Below are positions 1 through 7,855 of a stretch of DNA of 48,406 nt, one piece after another (positions within the stretch are counted from its first letter, which is position 1; every line of letters begins with the position of its first letter). The translations under genes were made by a program, and so were the position numbers. The notes below the pieces were generated by a model. The model did not search any database and was not told the DNA's origin. It saw only the letters and a program-made list of their open reading frames with translations. Source of the stretch: Evernia prunastri (lineage: Eukaryota > Ascomycota > Lecanoromycetes > Lecanorales > Parmeliaceae); the NCBI GenBank assembly GCA_003184365.1, contig NKYR01000045.1:1-48406 (forward strand), given 5' to 3'.

Positions 1-103
1 ATCATTAGACCTTCATAGCTATTATTCCGTTCATACCGGAATCAATGCATTCAGCTACACTCCAGTCCCTGACAATACATCTGCTTACGTTTATTTCTAT
101 CTA
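1..103 (+). mobile_element. LTR fragment (element A), left copy
   Basis: These 103 bases recur, as far as I can read without change, at 833-935, where they form the later part of an LTR-like sequence that begins at 738. The copy is cut off on the left by the window edge and on the right by a single N at 104, so it is probably the tail of the 5' LTR or of another copy of the same element. No coding content is seen. Confidence 0.7.
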
Positions 104-104
104 N

Positions 105-737
105 CTGAGCAAGTCGTTCCGGAAGTGAGCCTGCTACAATGGCAAAGAGAAGAGCTGGAGACATGCGCCTGTGACGCATGCAGAACACGATTAGAATCCC
201 ACATCTCTCCAGCAAGTGAGCCTGCTACAATGGCAAATGACAAATTCAGAACAACACCGCTCCGAACCACATTTTACACTTCACATTATGATTACATTGC
301 ACGTCTACAGCGACCTTCAGCGATCTTCAGCGATCTTCAGCGACCGGATCCGAAGGAGGAAAAGGCTTGGAAGGCTTGGAAGACTTGGAAGGCTTGGTAG
401 GGTGCAAAGAGCATGAAATGGAATGGAATGGAATGGATGGATGGATTACGGTGTCATGTGACAAGGAGAAGAGCTGGGGAAATGCGTCTGTTACGCAGTG
501 GAAATGTGAGGATTCGTGCCTGTTGCACTATCGGAATCTCAGCCATCCCCAGCAAGTGAGCCTGCTTCAAGGCATTCGATTCCAGCGGCCAATATGGCCA
601 TTCTTTATTCGATTCTACAGCATGGAAAGATCTGGAGAGCACAGGCAAGAGGCACGTCATTACAGTGCAGCGTCTCCAGATTCTCGGGCATGAAGGAGGC
701 ACGTCATGAGGACATGACGATTTGGAGGAGGGGGTAG
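105..737 (+). mobile_element. Internal 3' part of LTR element A, decayed
   Basis: This lies between two copies of an LTR-like sequence and ends in a purine-rich run followed by TAG directly before the LTR start at 738, the same layout as the polypurine tract of the gypsy elements further on. It contains two diverged copies of one unit: about 138-233 and 461-570 share the string AGAAGAGCTGG and the string AGCAAGTGAGCCTGCT, about 320 bp apart. Short open frames exist but I recognise no domain. It is probably the degraded 3' end of pol or a non-coding spacer. Confidence 0.5.
308..446 (+). repeat. Three adjoining minisatellite/microsatellite tracts
   Basis: Three simple tandem arrays follow one another: about four copies of a 10-bp unit like CAGCGATCTT (308-347), four copies of a 9-bp unit GGCTTGGAA with one variant (364-397), and GGAAT/GGAT repeats (417-446). 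They account for the low-complexity peptides in the short open frames here, so those frames should not be called genes. Confidence 0.8.
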
Positions 738-937
738 TGTCATGGTTCCAGCTCACAACACCATGACTCCTCTACCTGGCCGAATCGAGCCTAGCGCGGC
801 TTGGCCCTGCCCACAAATATCGGCCTTCTGCCATCATTAGACCTTCATAGCTATTATTCCGTTCATACCGGAATCAATGCATTCAGCTACACTCCAGTCC
901 CTGACAATACATCTGCTTACGTTTATTTCTATCTACT
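738..937 (+). mobile_element. 3' LTR of element A
   Basis: The sequence starts TGTCATGG immediately after a purine-rich tract and TAG (724-737). Its part 833-935 is repeated at 1-103. It passes abruptly into very AT-rich DNA near 937, which I take as the LTR end. No clear CA end is visible, so the right border is uncertain by a few bases. The visible length is about 200 bp. Confidence 0.6.
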
Positions 938-1644
938 TTTATTTGCTGTGTCTTAAAAAGATTGTTATTAATAATTCGAAGTAAGATATTTGAAGCTAAA
1001 GCTATAATATATACTTTATTAATCTTGTCAAATAAAATTGAATTATAATTTTCAATCTTGATTTGATGAATTATTTGATTTACTTGCTCTACGATTATTA
1101 AAGTCACAGAAATTATATCATTAAATACTATAACTGATAATATAGTGAAACGAGATTTAGATCTTAAGAGCTTGAAACTCAGTCTGTCAAAGATTACTTA
1201 GAAATTAATTGAACTCTCGAAGTCTTCTGAGAATAATTCACTCTTTTATTATATATATTTGATATTTTTCTTCGTTATAATATTCTCTCTCGTCAGCTAA
1301 ATCAAGCGAAGAAAGTTCGTTTTGTCAATTAAATAGTTCTTTTCAAATTCTATTTATTTATCGAGATATTTATAATATGCAGTTAATAATAATTAAAAAA
1401 ATCTCACATTTAATGATTAAAGAAGATACGTGATATAAAAAGAAAGATATAGAAGAATAATGTCGTTGTCGATATAGAACTCTATAACTCTAATATTAAT
1501 ATAAGATATATACTCGTCAAATATTAGAAGACGATATTTACTTTTGAGAGTTCTTCGGATTTATGACTTAAAGTATCTAAAGAAAACTATTAAAATTAGT
1601 TAAAATCGTATATAGAATCACTCAATTTGAATATATCTCTCAAA
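938..1644. other. AT-rich block, RIP-like, no gene
   Basis: Very AT-rich DNA with stop codons in all frames. It is the left part of one older AT-rich block that continues at 2352 once the LINE insertion is removed. The composition contrasts sharply with the inserted elements and is typical of sequence mutated C-to-T by RIP. I cannot identify the original element. Confidence 0.65.
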
Positions 1645-1657
1645 TCACTTCGAGCTT
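1645..1657 (+). repeat. Target-site duplication of LINE, left copy
   Basis: The 13 bases TCACTTCGAGCTT occur here and again at 2339-2351, exactly flanking the inserted LINE fragment. A perfect direct repeat of this length at both ends of a tailed insertion is the signature of target-primed reverse transcription. Confidence 0.85.
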
Positions 1658-2338
1658 GATTGATTGATTGATTGTTTTATACGCCTATGCTAGCTACTTG
1701 ATGTAAGCTAATGAGGGTAACATTAACGCTGAACCAGCTTTACGGCTGGGCGTTGAAGAAACCTGAGGGCGAACCTCTGGACAAAAACTTCAACTAAACA
1801 GTACGCTCTCCCTTCTGCTGTGCTCCTTAGGAGCCCTATTACACCACCGCACATCTCTCTACTTCTTTGCGCCGACTCTTCTATTCTCTGACTTTTGTAT
1901 CTCTGATCGCCCCCGCCTCTAGAGGCGGGTACGATCGCTTCTTCGTGCGCCCTTTTTGGGCTTAATGGTCTCCTCTACCCCGAGGGGTAGTCTTGACCGT
2001 TGGAGTTGTTCGCTGGCCAACTCGAAGCTGTTTAACCAGCCGGAGTTAACCATCCACCTTGCCGCTACCCGGATCCCTTTGGTCGTGGTCAGCATTGTCT
2101 GGAAGTCCCTGGTACCCGCCTCCGCAAGTAGCCGTGGTTTATCCTCCCGCGATCTCGGACAGAAGAGGAGGATATGCTTGACATCTTGTCTTCTCCATCC
2201 GCACCTGCAGTCGGGGTCGATACCTGGAACCCTTATCCTGTTGAGGAATGCGTTAAGCCCGATTTTGCCGCTTCTCATTTGGACAGCGACCGAGCTCTCA
2301 GCCTTCCTCAGCATCTTGTGGTGGTCGAACCTGCCGTC
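1658..2338 (-). mobile_element. 5'-truncated Tad-like LINE insertion
   Basis: A 681-bp insertion with normal base composition inside AT-rich DNA. Read on the minus strand it has the last coding segment of a non-LTR retrotransposon (1919-2314), a 3' untranslated part (about 1674-1918) and a tail of four AATC units (1658-1673 as GATT on the plus strand). It is flanked by a 13-bp target-site duplication. The 5' end is truncated, as is common for LINE insertions. Little sign of RIP is visible in it, so it probably arrived after the surrounding DNA was mutated. Confidence 0.85.
1919..2314 (-). pseudogene. C-terminal end of LINE reverse-transcriptase ORF
   Basis: An open frame of 131 codons ending at a stop at 1919-1921. 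Its pattern, a Cys-x-Cys-Gly-Trp-Arg-Arg stretch followed by a His and a Cys (CRCGWRR...KHILLFCP), is the zinc-binding-like C-terminal region found after the reverse transcriptase and RNase H domains in fungal Tad/I-clade LINEs. There is no start codon of its own; the apparent first Met lies inside the polyprotein, and everything upstream was lost when the element inserted in truncated form. It is not expected to be functional. Confidence 0.75.
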
Positions 2339-2351
2339 TCACTTCGAGCTT
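2339..2351 (+). repeat. Target-site duplication of LINE, right copy
   Basis: Perfect copy of the 13-bp sequence at 1645-1657. It marks the 5'-truncated end of the minus-strand LINE. Confidence 0.85.
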
Positions 2352-2881
2352 AAAGTATTATTTATTTAGTTATTCTCGCTTAGATTAATATAAACATTAT
2401 TATTCTTCAAGATTTCATATTAAGTCTTCATATAACGCTTTTCTTTGAAGATAATAAACGATATTAAAAGTCTTTCGTTTACTGAAATATACTTAATTAA
2501 AGACACTCACTCTCGATTATTATTTTGAGTCTTATATATCTAAAAGTCGCTTTTTGAATATATTATTTTTACTTTGTTAGTCTTTCTCAAAGTAAGTTCT
2601 TTCTCGTTTATATTATATATATCTTCTTTTCGAATATTATACTACTGAAGAATAAATTTAACAAGTTCGAATTAGCGAAGTAATCTTTGAGAATTATGAG
2701 TTGCAGCACGTTCTTTATCTAATAATTAATTAAACTAACTTCACAACTTCGAATAACGACGAATAAAGCGATATATTTAGTTGATATTTAACTTGCGATA
2801 GTCGTTTTTAATTATTAATATTTTATAAGTTATATATCTAACTCTAAAAACTCTGAGAGATTAATCTCACTTCGATATTTA
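2352..2881. other. AT-rich repeat copy 1, left part
   Basis: AT-rich DNA without a gene. From about 2480 it aligns with 4331-4740 over several hundred bases, for example around the shared pattern CACTCTC..ATT and, near the end, AATCTCACT. The two copies differ mostly by changes that make this copy richer in A and T, as expected from RIP of a dispersed repeat. The last five bases, ATTTA, are the target-site duplication of the solo LTR that follows. Confidence 0.6.
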
Positions 2882-3131
2882 TGTTAGGCGCAGGCCAAGA
2901 AGGGGCAGTAGTGCATGTATCCGCCTGAGCCGCGAATGCTTGGCATACGCATGCCAAGCGATTCCTTGGCGAAGAACCTTAAGGAGCGCATGCCCCCGTG
3001 TTTCTGATTTTGCTTCCTTAAGAATTAGTCTTATCATCTAGATATATATACTATATATACTCTACTAAGTTCACATTGCTACACAACCCTAGCCTGGCTT
3101 CTATACTTCTATTATATAAGCCAGTCTAACA
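2882..3131 (+). mobile_element. Solo LTR, 250 bp (family B)
   Basis: Begins TGTTAG and ends CTAACA, so it has perfect 6-bp inverted ends of the TG..CA type. It is flanked on both sides by ATTTA (2877-2881 and 3132-3136), the 5-bp duplication expected for LTR-element integration. A second full 250-bp copy lies at 4081-4330. Because the duplication directly abuts both ends, this is a complete solo LTR left by recombination between two LTRs. A short open frame inside it is not a gene. Confidence 0.9.
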
Positions 3132-3394
3132 ATTTAATAGATTCATAACTTTAAGACTTCCTTCTCTGTGAGACTCAGTCGTTATTTATCTTCATAAGCT
3201 TTCTAATAAAACTAAGTTTAATCGATAACACGTTATAAGACGATGATATATATAAAATTATATTTTTAAGCAATTAGTTTAACAGAAGATTTCTCTGTAT
3301 TGAGATTCTCGCTGATATTATACGCTATAAAGATCTTTTTGTATTTTTCAATTGTAAGATCTAGACGCTTATCTTTAAATAATTTCTCTAAAAT
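3132..3394. other. AT-rich repeat copy 1, right part
   Basis: Continuation of the AT-rich repeat after the solo LTR. The stretch from about 3150 to 3235 (AAGACTTCCTTCTCT...) aligns with 4742-4820 in the second copy. It ends where a gypsy LTR begins at 3395. No coding content is visible. Confidence 0.6.
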
Positions 3395-3619
3395 TGTTAC
3401 GGACGTACCCTAGCTGTCAGGTACAAAGGGAGTGTTTATGGCTATGTGTCAGGCACATAGAGTATTTATTGGTCATTGACACATTCTCATTATCACATAG
3501 GCTAGCGGGGATTCTTCCTAGTATTTAAGCGCTCTTCTCCTGTGTACATATTCGCTCTTTATCTAGTTGTCTTATTCAATTTACCCCCATTAGACTTGAC
3601 TCTGGGCACGGTTCTGACA
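3395..3619 (+). mobile_element. 5' LTR of Ty3/gypsy element C, variant copy
   Basis: A 225-bp LTR beginning TGTTACGG and ending TTCTGACA. It is clearly the same family as the LTRs at 4821, 10504 and 11261 but carries several substitutions and small indels, so it belongs to an older or different subfamily copy. It contains a TATTTAAG box and, at 3561-3570, ATCTAGTTGT, which is the exact reverse complement of the primer-binding site at 3622-3631. Confidence 0.85.
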
Positions 3620-4078
3620 CTACAACTAGATCATCCACCCTTCCGTTCGTACTGACAAGCGAACAGTAAAAGAAAATTGTCATCGGGACCGTTGTGAAGA
3701 CGTTTCGACGTCAGATCATTGGGCATCCGGGTGTGGCCTACCTACGGGCAAAACGAACCATTCGTGGCTAGGACTTGTTGACCACAAGGAAAACCCCTTA
3801 CGAGGAGGTACTGCTGCATACGTGCAAGCACCCCAGCATTCGTGCAAACAACCCCCCTAACAAAAAGAACAAACTTCATTAAAGAACAAAGACTTCTTTC
3901 TCCGCTCCGCATCCAACTCCGCCTGGACGTTCTTCCTTAAGCAGTCAAGAAACCACCCCATCAAGCTGTTACCATTCAAAAGAACACCATTCAAAGCATT
4001 ACCAGTCTTCGTGGCACCTCAAACGGATAAGAAACGAGTGTGCTAGACAGTGACAACATGGCACGAGGAAAAGGTGTT
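3620..4078 (+). mobile_element. 5' leader and gag start of gypsy variant
   Basis: Leader following the variant LTR. The first ~230 bases are close to the leader of the second copy at 5044-5275; the remainder diverges. An ATG at 4058 opens a frame (Met-Ala-Arg-Gly-Lys-Gly-Val) that is cut off after seven codons by the N at 4079, and it differs from the gag start at 5321. It is therefore a related but distinct element of which only the 5' end is present. Confidence 0.65.
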
Positions 4079-4080
4079 NA

Positions 4081-4330
4081 TGTTAGGCGCAGGCCAAGAA
4101 GGGGCAGTAGTGCATGTATCCGCCTGAGCCGCGAATGCTTGGCATACGCATGCCAAGCGATTCCTTGGCGAAGAACCTTAAGGAGCGCATGCCCCCGTGT
4201 TTCTGATTTTGCTTCCTTAAGAATTAGTCTTATCATCTAGATATATATACTATATATACTCTACTAAGTTCACATTGCTACACAACCCTAGCCTGGCTTC
4301 TATACTTCTATTATATAAGCCAGTCTAACA
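4081..4330 (+). mobile_element. LTR of family B, second copy
   Basis: A 250-bp copy of the solo LTR at 2882-3131 with the same TGTTAG..CTAACA ends. The left flank is lost at the N at 4079, so a target-site duplication cannot be tested; the right flank is TATGC. It sits in a second copy of the AT-rich repeat at a different point from the first, so the two LTRs represent independent insertions. Confidence 0.85.
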
Positions 4331-4820
4331 TATGCACTCAATAAGAAATATTCACTCTCTATTGTTATTCTAAGTCATATAGATCTGTAAGTCATTTTTG
4401 AAGCAAATCACTTTCGTTCTATCAGCGACACCGAAAGCGAAATCTTTCTTATTCATATTGTACGTATTCTTCTTCTATATATCGTACTTTTGAATAATGC
4501 TCTCGATAAGCTGAAATCATCGTAACAGCTTTTCTAAATCATAAGTGATAGCACGCTTTTGATTCAATAACTAACTAAATCGACTCTATAAATTCAAATG
4601 TCTTTCAAGAAAGCTAGTTATTTAATTCTAATCAAGCGCTTAATAATCTCTTCTTTTCACGAGTAATTCGATAATCATAAATCTAACTTGAAAAACTCTT
4701 GAAGATCAATCTCACTCTGCTATTTGTAAAATCTTTTCTTTTAAGACTTCTTTCTCTATAGCGCTGAGTCGCTATAGATTCTCATTTGCTTTTTGACGAG
4801 ATTGTGTCTGATCAATAACG
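4331..4820. other. AT-rich repeat copy 2 (less mutated)
   Basis: Paralogue of 2480-3235. At the position where copy 1 carries the solo LTR this copy reads CTATTTGTAAAATC without an insertion, so it serves as an empty site and supports the ATTTA target. It is somewhat less AT-rich than copy 1. The minus strand reads partly protein-like with interspersed stops, so it may be a decayed transposon gene, but I cannot name the family. It is truncated on the right by the LTR at 4821. Confidence 0.55.
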
Positions 4821-5043
4821 TGTTACGGACGTACCCTAGGTGTCAGGCACATAGGGAGTGTTTATGGCTATGTGTCTAGCACATAGAGTGTTTATTGGTT
4901 ATTGACACATTCCCATTGACACATAGGCTAGCGGGGATTCTTCCTAGTATTTAAGCGCTCTTCTTCTGTACATATTTCCTCCTTATCTAGTTGTCTTATT
5001 CAATTTACCCCCATTAGACTTGACTCTGGGCACGGTTCTGACA
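4821..5043 (+). mobile_element. 5' LTR of Ty3/gypsy chromovirus
   Basis: A 223-bp LTR, TGTTACGG...TTCTGACA. I read it as identical to the 3' LTRs at 10504-10726 and 11261-11483, which suggests very recent activity. It contains an internal imperfect direct repeat (CACATAGGGAGTGTTTA and CACATAGAGTGTTTA), a TATTTAAG box at 4948-4955 and, 37 bp later, ATCTAGTTGT (4985-4994), the likely transcript start and self-primer. Confidence 0.9.
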
Positions 5044-5320
5044 CTACAACTAGATCATCCACCCTTCCGTTCGTACTGGCAAGCGAACAGTAAAATAAAA
5101 TTGTCAAACGGGACCGTTGTGAAGCTGTTTCGATAGCAGATCATTGGACACTCGGGGGTGGCCTACCTACAGGCAAAACGAACCATTCGTGGCTAGGACT
5201 TGTTGACCACAAGGAAAACCCCTTACGAGGAGGTCTCGCTGCATACGTGCAAGCACCCCAGCATTCGTGCAAACCAATCCCCCCCAACAAACAAACTTTC
5301 AGAGCTAACTTCCTCTCAAC
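5044..5320 (+). promoter_or_regulatory. Primer-binding site and leader of chromovirus
   Basis: Two bases (CT) after the LTR end comes ACAACTAGAT (5046-5055), which pairs perfectly over 10 bases with ATCTAGTTGT inside the LTR. This is the arrangement of Tf1-type self-primed elements, in which the 5' end of the RNA folds back as primer. The rest is an untranslated leader up to the gag ATG at 5321. Confidence 0.7.
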
Positions 5321-6055
5321 ATGGCAAATTTGAGCGCGGTAAACGAGGCTACTCCACTTGATATGACAGAACTGCAAGAGTCTCTCAAGGAAATTCAACA
5401 AGGAGCCAGCAGCCTCTTAAAACAAACGAAAGATCGAAGACTTTCAGTGATCCCAAAGGACGGAGAGAACTTCGATACAACCCTGGATCCATGGAATATC
5501 AACTCCCCTGAGGACCTAACTCAGTCCGTAGAGAGCAACGTACTCTAGAAATGATTCAAACTCTCCGTGAGCAACGCGATGCTGGCATTCACAATACAGA
5601 GCAACTTGATCGCTATGCCCTGGCTATCGGGCACTATGAGAAGGTTAACACAGAAATTCAAGCCAAGATCTTAGCGCTTGAACGAGAACAGAAGAAAACA
5701 GAGGTACAACAACTCCGAGAAGGAGACTTTACAGACCTTCAAGATGAAGTCTTTGCATTGAAGCAAGAGAATAAGGATCTAAAGAAGAAACAGCGAACTC
5801 AGTCTCAGCCAGAAGTCACGAAAGAACGACTGTCACCTAAGAGCCCTGATCCTCCTATGTTTACTGACGGCGTTGACCCTAAGTGGGACGAGTGGCATAT
5901 CAAGATAATGGAGAAGCTCGATGTCAATGCCGACCATTATCCTACAGAGTCAAAGAAATTGATCTATACGCTGAGTCGTATCGGCGGAAAGGCTGGCGAA
6001 ATAACATACAATCGACGACGCAAGGGCGCAGAGGATCCCTATCGTACCCTTGACG
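5321..6055 (+). pseudogene. Chromovirus gag, frameshifted N-terminal fragment
   Basis: Starts with ATG at 5321 and encodes the N-terminal part of a Ty3/gypsy Gag. A Gln/Glu/Lys-rich coiled-coil-like stretch is followed by the beginning of the retrotransposon gag domain (pattern around DPKWDEWHIKIMEKL). Compared with the second copy at 6066 it lacks seven bases near 5543-5546, which puts a TAG in frame after codon 75; the remaining frame reopens at 5551. The fragment ends at the N at 6056. Confidence 0.8.
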
Positions 6056-6056
6056 N

Positions 6057-6556
6057 CCTCTCAACATGGCAAATTTGAGCGCGGTAAACGAGGCTACTCC
6101 ACTTGATATGACAGAACTGCAAGAGTCTCTCAAGGAAATTCAACAAGGAGCCAGCAGCCTCTTAAAACAAACGAAAGATCGAAGACTTTCAGTGATCCCA
6201 AAGGACGGAGAGAACTTCGATACAACCCTGGATCCATGGAATATCAACTCCCCTGAGGACCTAACTCAATCCGTAGAGAGCAACGTACTCTCAGTCCTAG
6301 AAATGATTCAAACTCTCCGTGAGCAACGCGATGCTGGAATTCACAATACAGAGCAACTTGATCGCTATGCCCTGGCTATCGGGCACTATGAGAAGGTTAA
6401 CACAGAAATTCAAGCCAAGATCTTAGCGCTTGAACGAGAACAGAAGAAAACAGAGGTACAACAACTCCGAGAAGAAGACTTTACAGACCTTCAAGATGAA
6501 GTCTTTGCATTGAAGCAAGAGAATAAGGATCTAAAGAAGAAACAGCGAACTCAGTC
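6057..6556 (+). mobile_element. Chromovirus gag, second N-terminal copy
   Basis: Repeats the sequence from 5311 onward with few differences but without the 7-bp deletion, so from the ATG at 6066 the frame stays open to the N at 6557. This shows the undamaged state of the gag N-terminus: a predicted helical, coiled-coil-rich Gag. The abrupt restart after an N indicates a different genomic copy joined by scaffolding, not a tandem gag gene. Confidence 0.8.
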
Positions 6557-6557
6557 N

Positions 6558-7195
6558 ATGAGCTGTCTGGATTGTTTGAAGATCAGCACCGTGAGGTCAC
6601 GGCAGAACGAGAATTTGATGAACTCACTATGGCAAGCAGTGACTCCTTCCGAGATTTCATCTATACGTTCTCCCGAATTATTGGAGTCCTGCACTACAAT
6701 CCTGATGATCGTCATATCATCTCATCAATGAAGAGAAAGCTCCCCTCCCGTCTTAGAGATCATTTGATGGACAAGTCTTTCCCGACTATGAAAGAATATC
6801 GAGACTATCTCTTTCGCCTAGACGACAATCAGCGAGCGGACTGGAAACTCAAAGTCAAATCAAAAGAGAAAGAGACTCCCCGAGCAACAGCCTCTTCCCC
6901 TCGACGGAGCACTGCAGCATCAACGGCGCTAGTCCCAGCAACCTCTCGTGCGGTAGCTATCCCTGTTCGAACCCCTCTCCAGCCAAGCCCTGATCGGAAC
7001 TGCTGGACCTGTGGGAAAGCAAACTGTCTGCCTAGCCAACATGCTCCCAACACACCTCAGAACACTGCTGGACGTGCCGCTCAGTTGGCCATTCAGGCTA
7101 CCAAAGTCAATGAAGTTGGAATCCATGAGATACCGGGCGGAGAGCAAGTTTTCGGTCTTGATCAAGTATCCTCCGATGAAGAATCAAAAAACTAG
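6558..7195 (+). mobile_element. Chromovirus gag, C-terminal part with CCCH-like knuckle
   Basis: Continues the gag frame to a TAG at 7193-7195. It holds the rest of the gag domain (DSFRDFIYTFSRIIGVLHYN, MKRKLPSRLRDHL), a Ser/Thr/Pro-rich linker and a zinc-knuckle-like motif CWTCGKANCLPSQH. The spacing is C-x2-C-x4-C-x4-H, so the usual His and last Cys of a CCHC knuckle are swapped. It ends in an acidic tail. The TAG stop is part of a frameshift signal leading into pol. Confidence 0.8.
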
Positions 7196-7223
7196 CCACT
7201 CTTGCTAGAAACACAGCAAGAGT
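7186..7223 (+). promoter_or_regulatory. Gag-pol -1 frameshift signal
   Basis: In the gag frame the sequence reads A-AAA-AAC (7186-7192) and then the gag stop TAG (7193-7195). A 5-base spacer leads to a perfect 9-bp hairpin, ACTCTTGCT (7198-7206) with AGCAAGAGT (7215-7223), enclosing an 8-base loop. The pol frame is open in the -1 frame straight through this point. Heptamer, stop, spacer and hairpin match the known design of retroviral -1 programmed frameshifting. Two further copies are at 8162-8199 and 8528-8565. Confidence 0.75.
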
Positions 7224-7664
7224 TGACGAAGTGTGCCTTATGGATAACCCAGAGAATCCATATGCACGCCGTCCCTTTCTAGTGGACACCGAACTCTCAT
7301 CCCAACAGAAGACTATCTCATCTCGCTGAAAGCTCTTGCTGATTCTGGATGTACTGGCGCATATTGTGTAATTGACGCTGAGTATGCTTTAGAAGTCTGC
7401 CAAGCACTAGACATAGCAGTGACGCCCATTGCACCCCGACCATTGAAGGGATATGATGGCAAGCTGGCAAAGAACCCTATTACGCAGGCGATCTATCCAC
7501 ATCTCTCCGTTGGTGGCCATAAGGAAAGCACGGTACCCCTTCTCCTAGCACCATTGGGTCAGCATCGTCTTATTCTTGGGAAGCCCTGGATGAACAAGCA
7601 TCAAGTTCTCTTAGACTGCCAGCGAGACAAGCTACTCTTCTGGCCCGGACGTTGCAGCCATGAT
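7196..7664 (+). pseudogene. Chromovirus pol, protease segment, frameshifted
   Basis: Start of pol in the -1 frame relative to gag, with an aspartic protease active site (ALADSGCTGAY; DSG in place of the commoner DTG) and the downstream pattern LILGKPWMNKH. This copy carries a 5-bp tandem duplication (ATCTC twice, about 7314-7325) that other copies lack, which shifts the frame before the active site. It ends at the N at 7665. Confidence 0.75.
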
Positions 7665-7665
7665 N

Positions 7666-7854
7666 GCAAGAGTTGACGAAGTGTGCCTTATGGAGAACCC
7701 AGAGAATCCATATGCACGCCGTCCCTTTCTAGTGGACACCGAACTCTCATCCCAAAAGAAGACTATCTCGCTGAAAGCTCTTGCTGATTCTGGATGTACT
7801 GGCGCATATTGTGTAATTGACGCTGAGTATGCTTTGGAAGTCTGCCAAGCACTA
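7666..7854 (+). mobile_element. Chromovirus pol, protease fragment (copy 2)
   Basis: Short contig covering the start of pol through the DSG protease active site, without the 5-bp duplication seen at 7314-7325, so the frame is open. It has one substitution (GAG for GAT) giving Glu in place of Asp in the first residues after the pol start. Bounded by Ns at 7665 and 7855. Confidence 0.75.
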
Positions 7855-7855
7855 N

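Noticed and set aside
125..756. Several overlapping short open frames near the left edge (both strands)
   Set aside because: They coincide with minisatellites and the diverged duplication of LTR element A; no domain and no consistent start or splice context.
1956..2369. 137-codon plus-strand frame over the LINE fragment
   Set aside because: It is the antisense of the recognisable LINE reverse-transcriptase end and has no domain.
3991..4240. Open frames on both strands over the second family-B LTR
   Set aside because: They span the N at 4079 and lie in a solo-LTR-like sequence; the same bases at 2881-3130 have no continuing frame.
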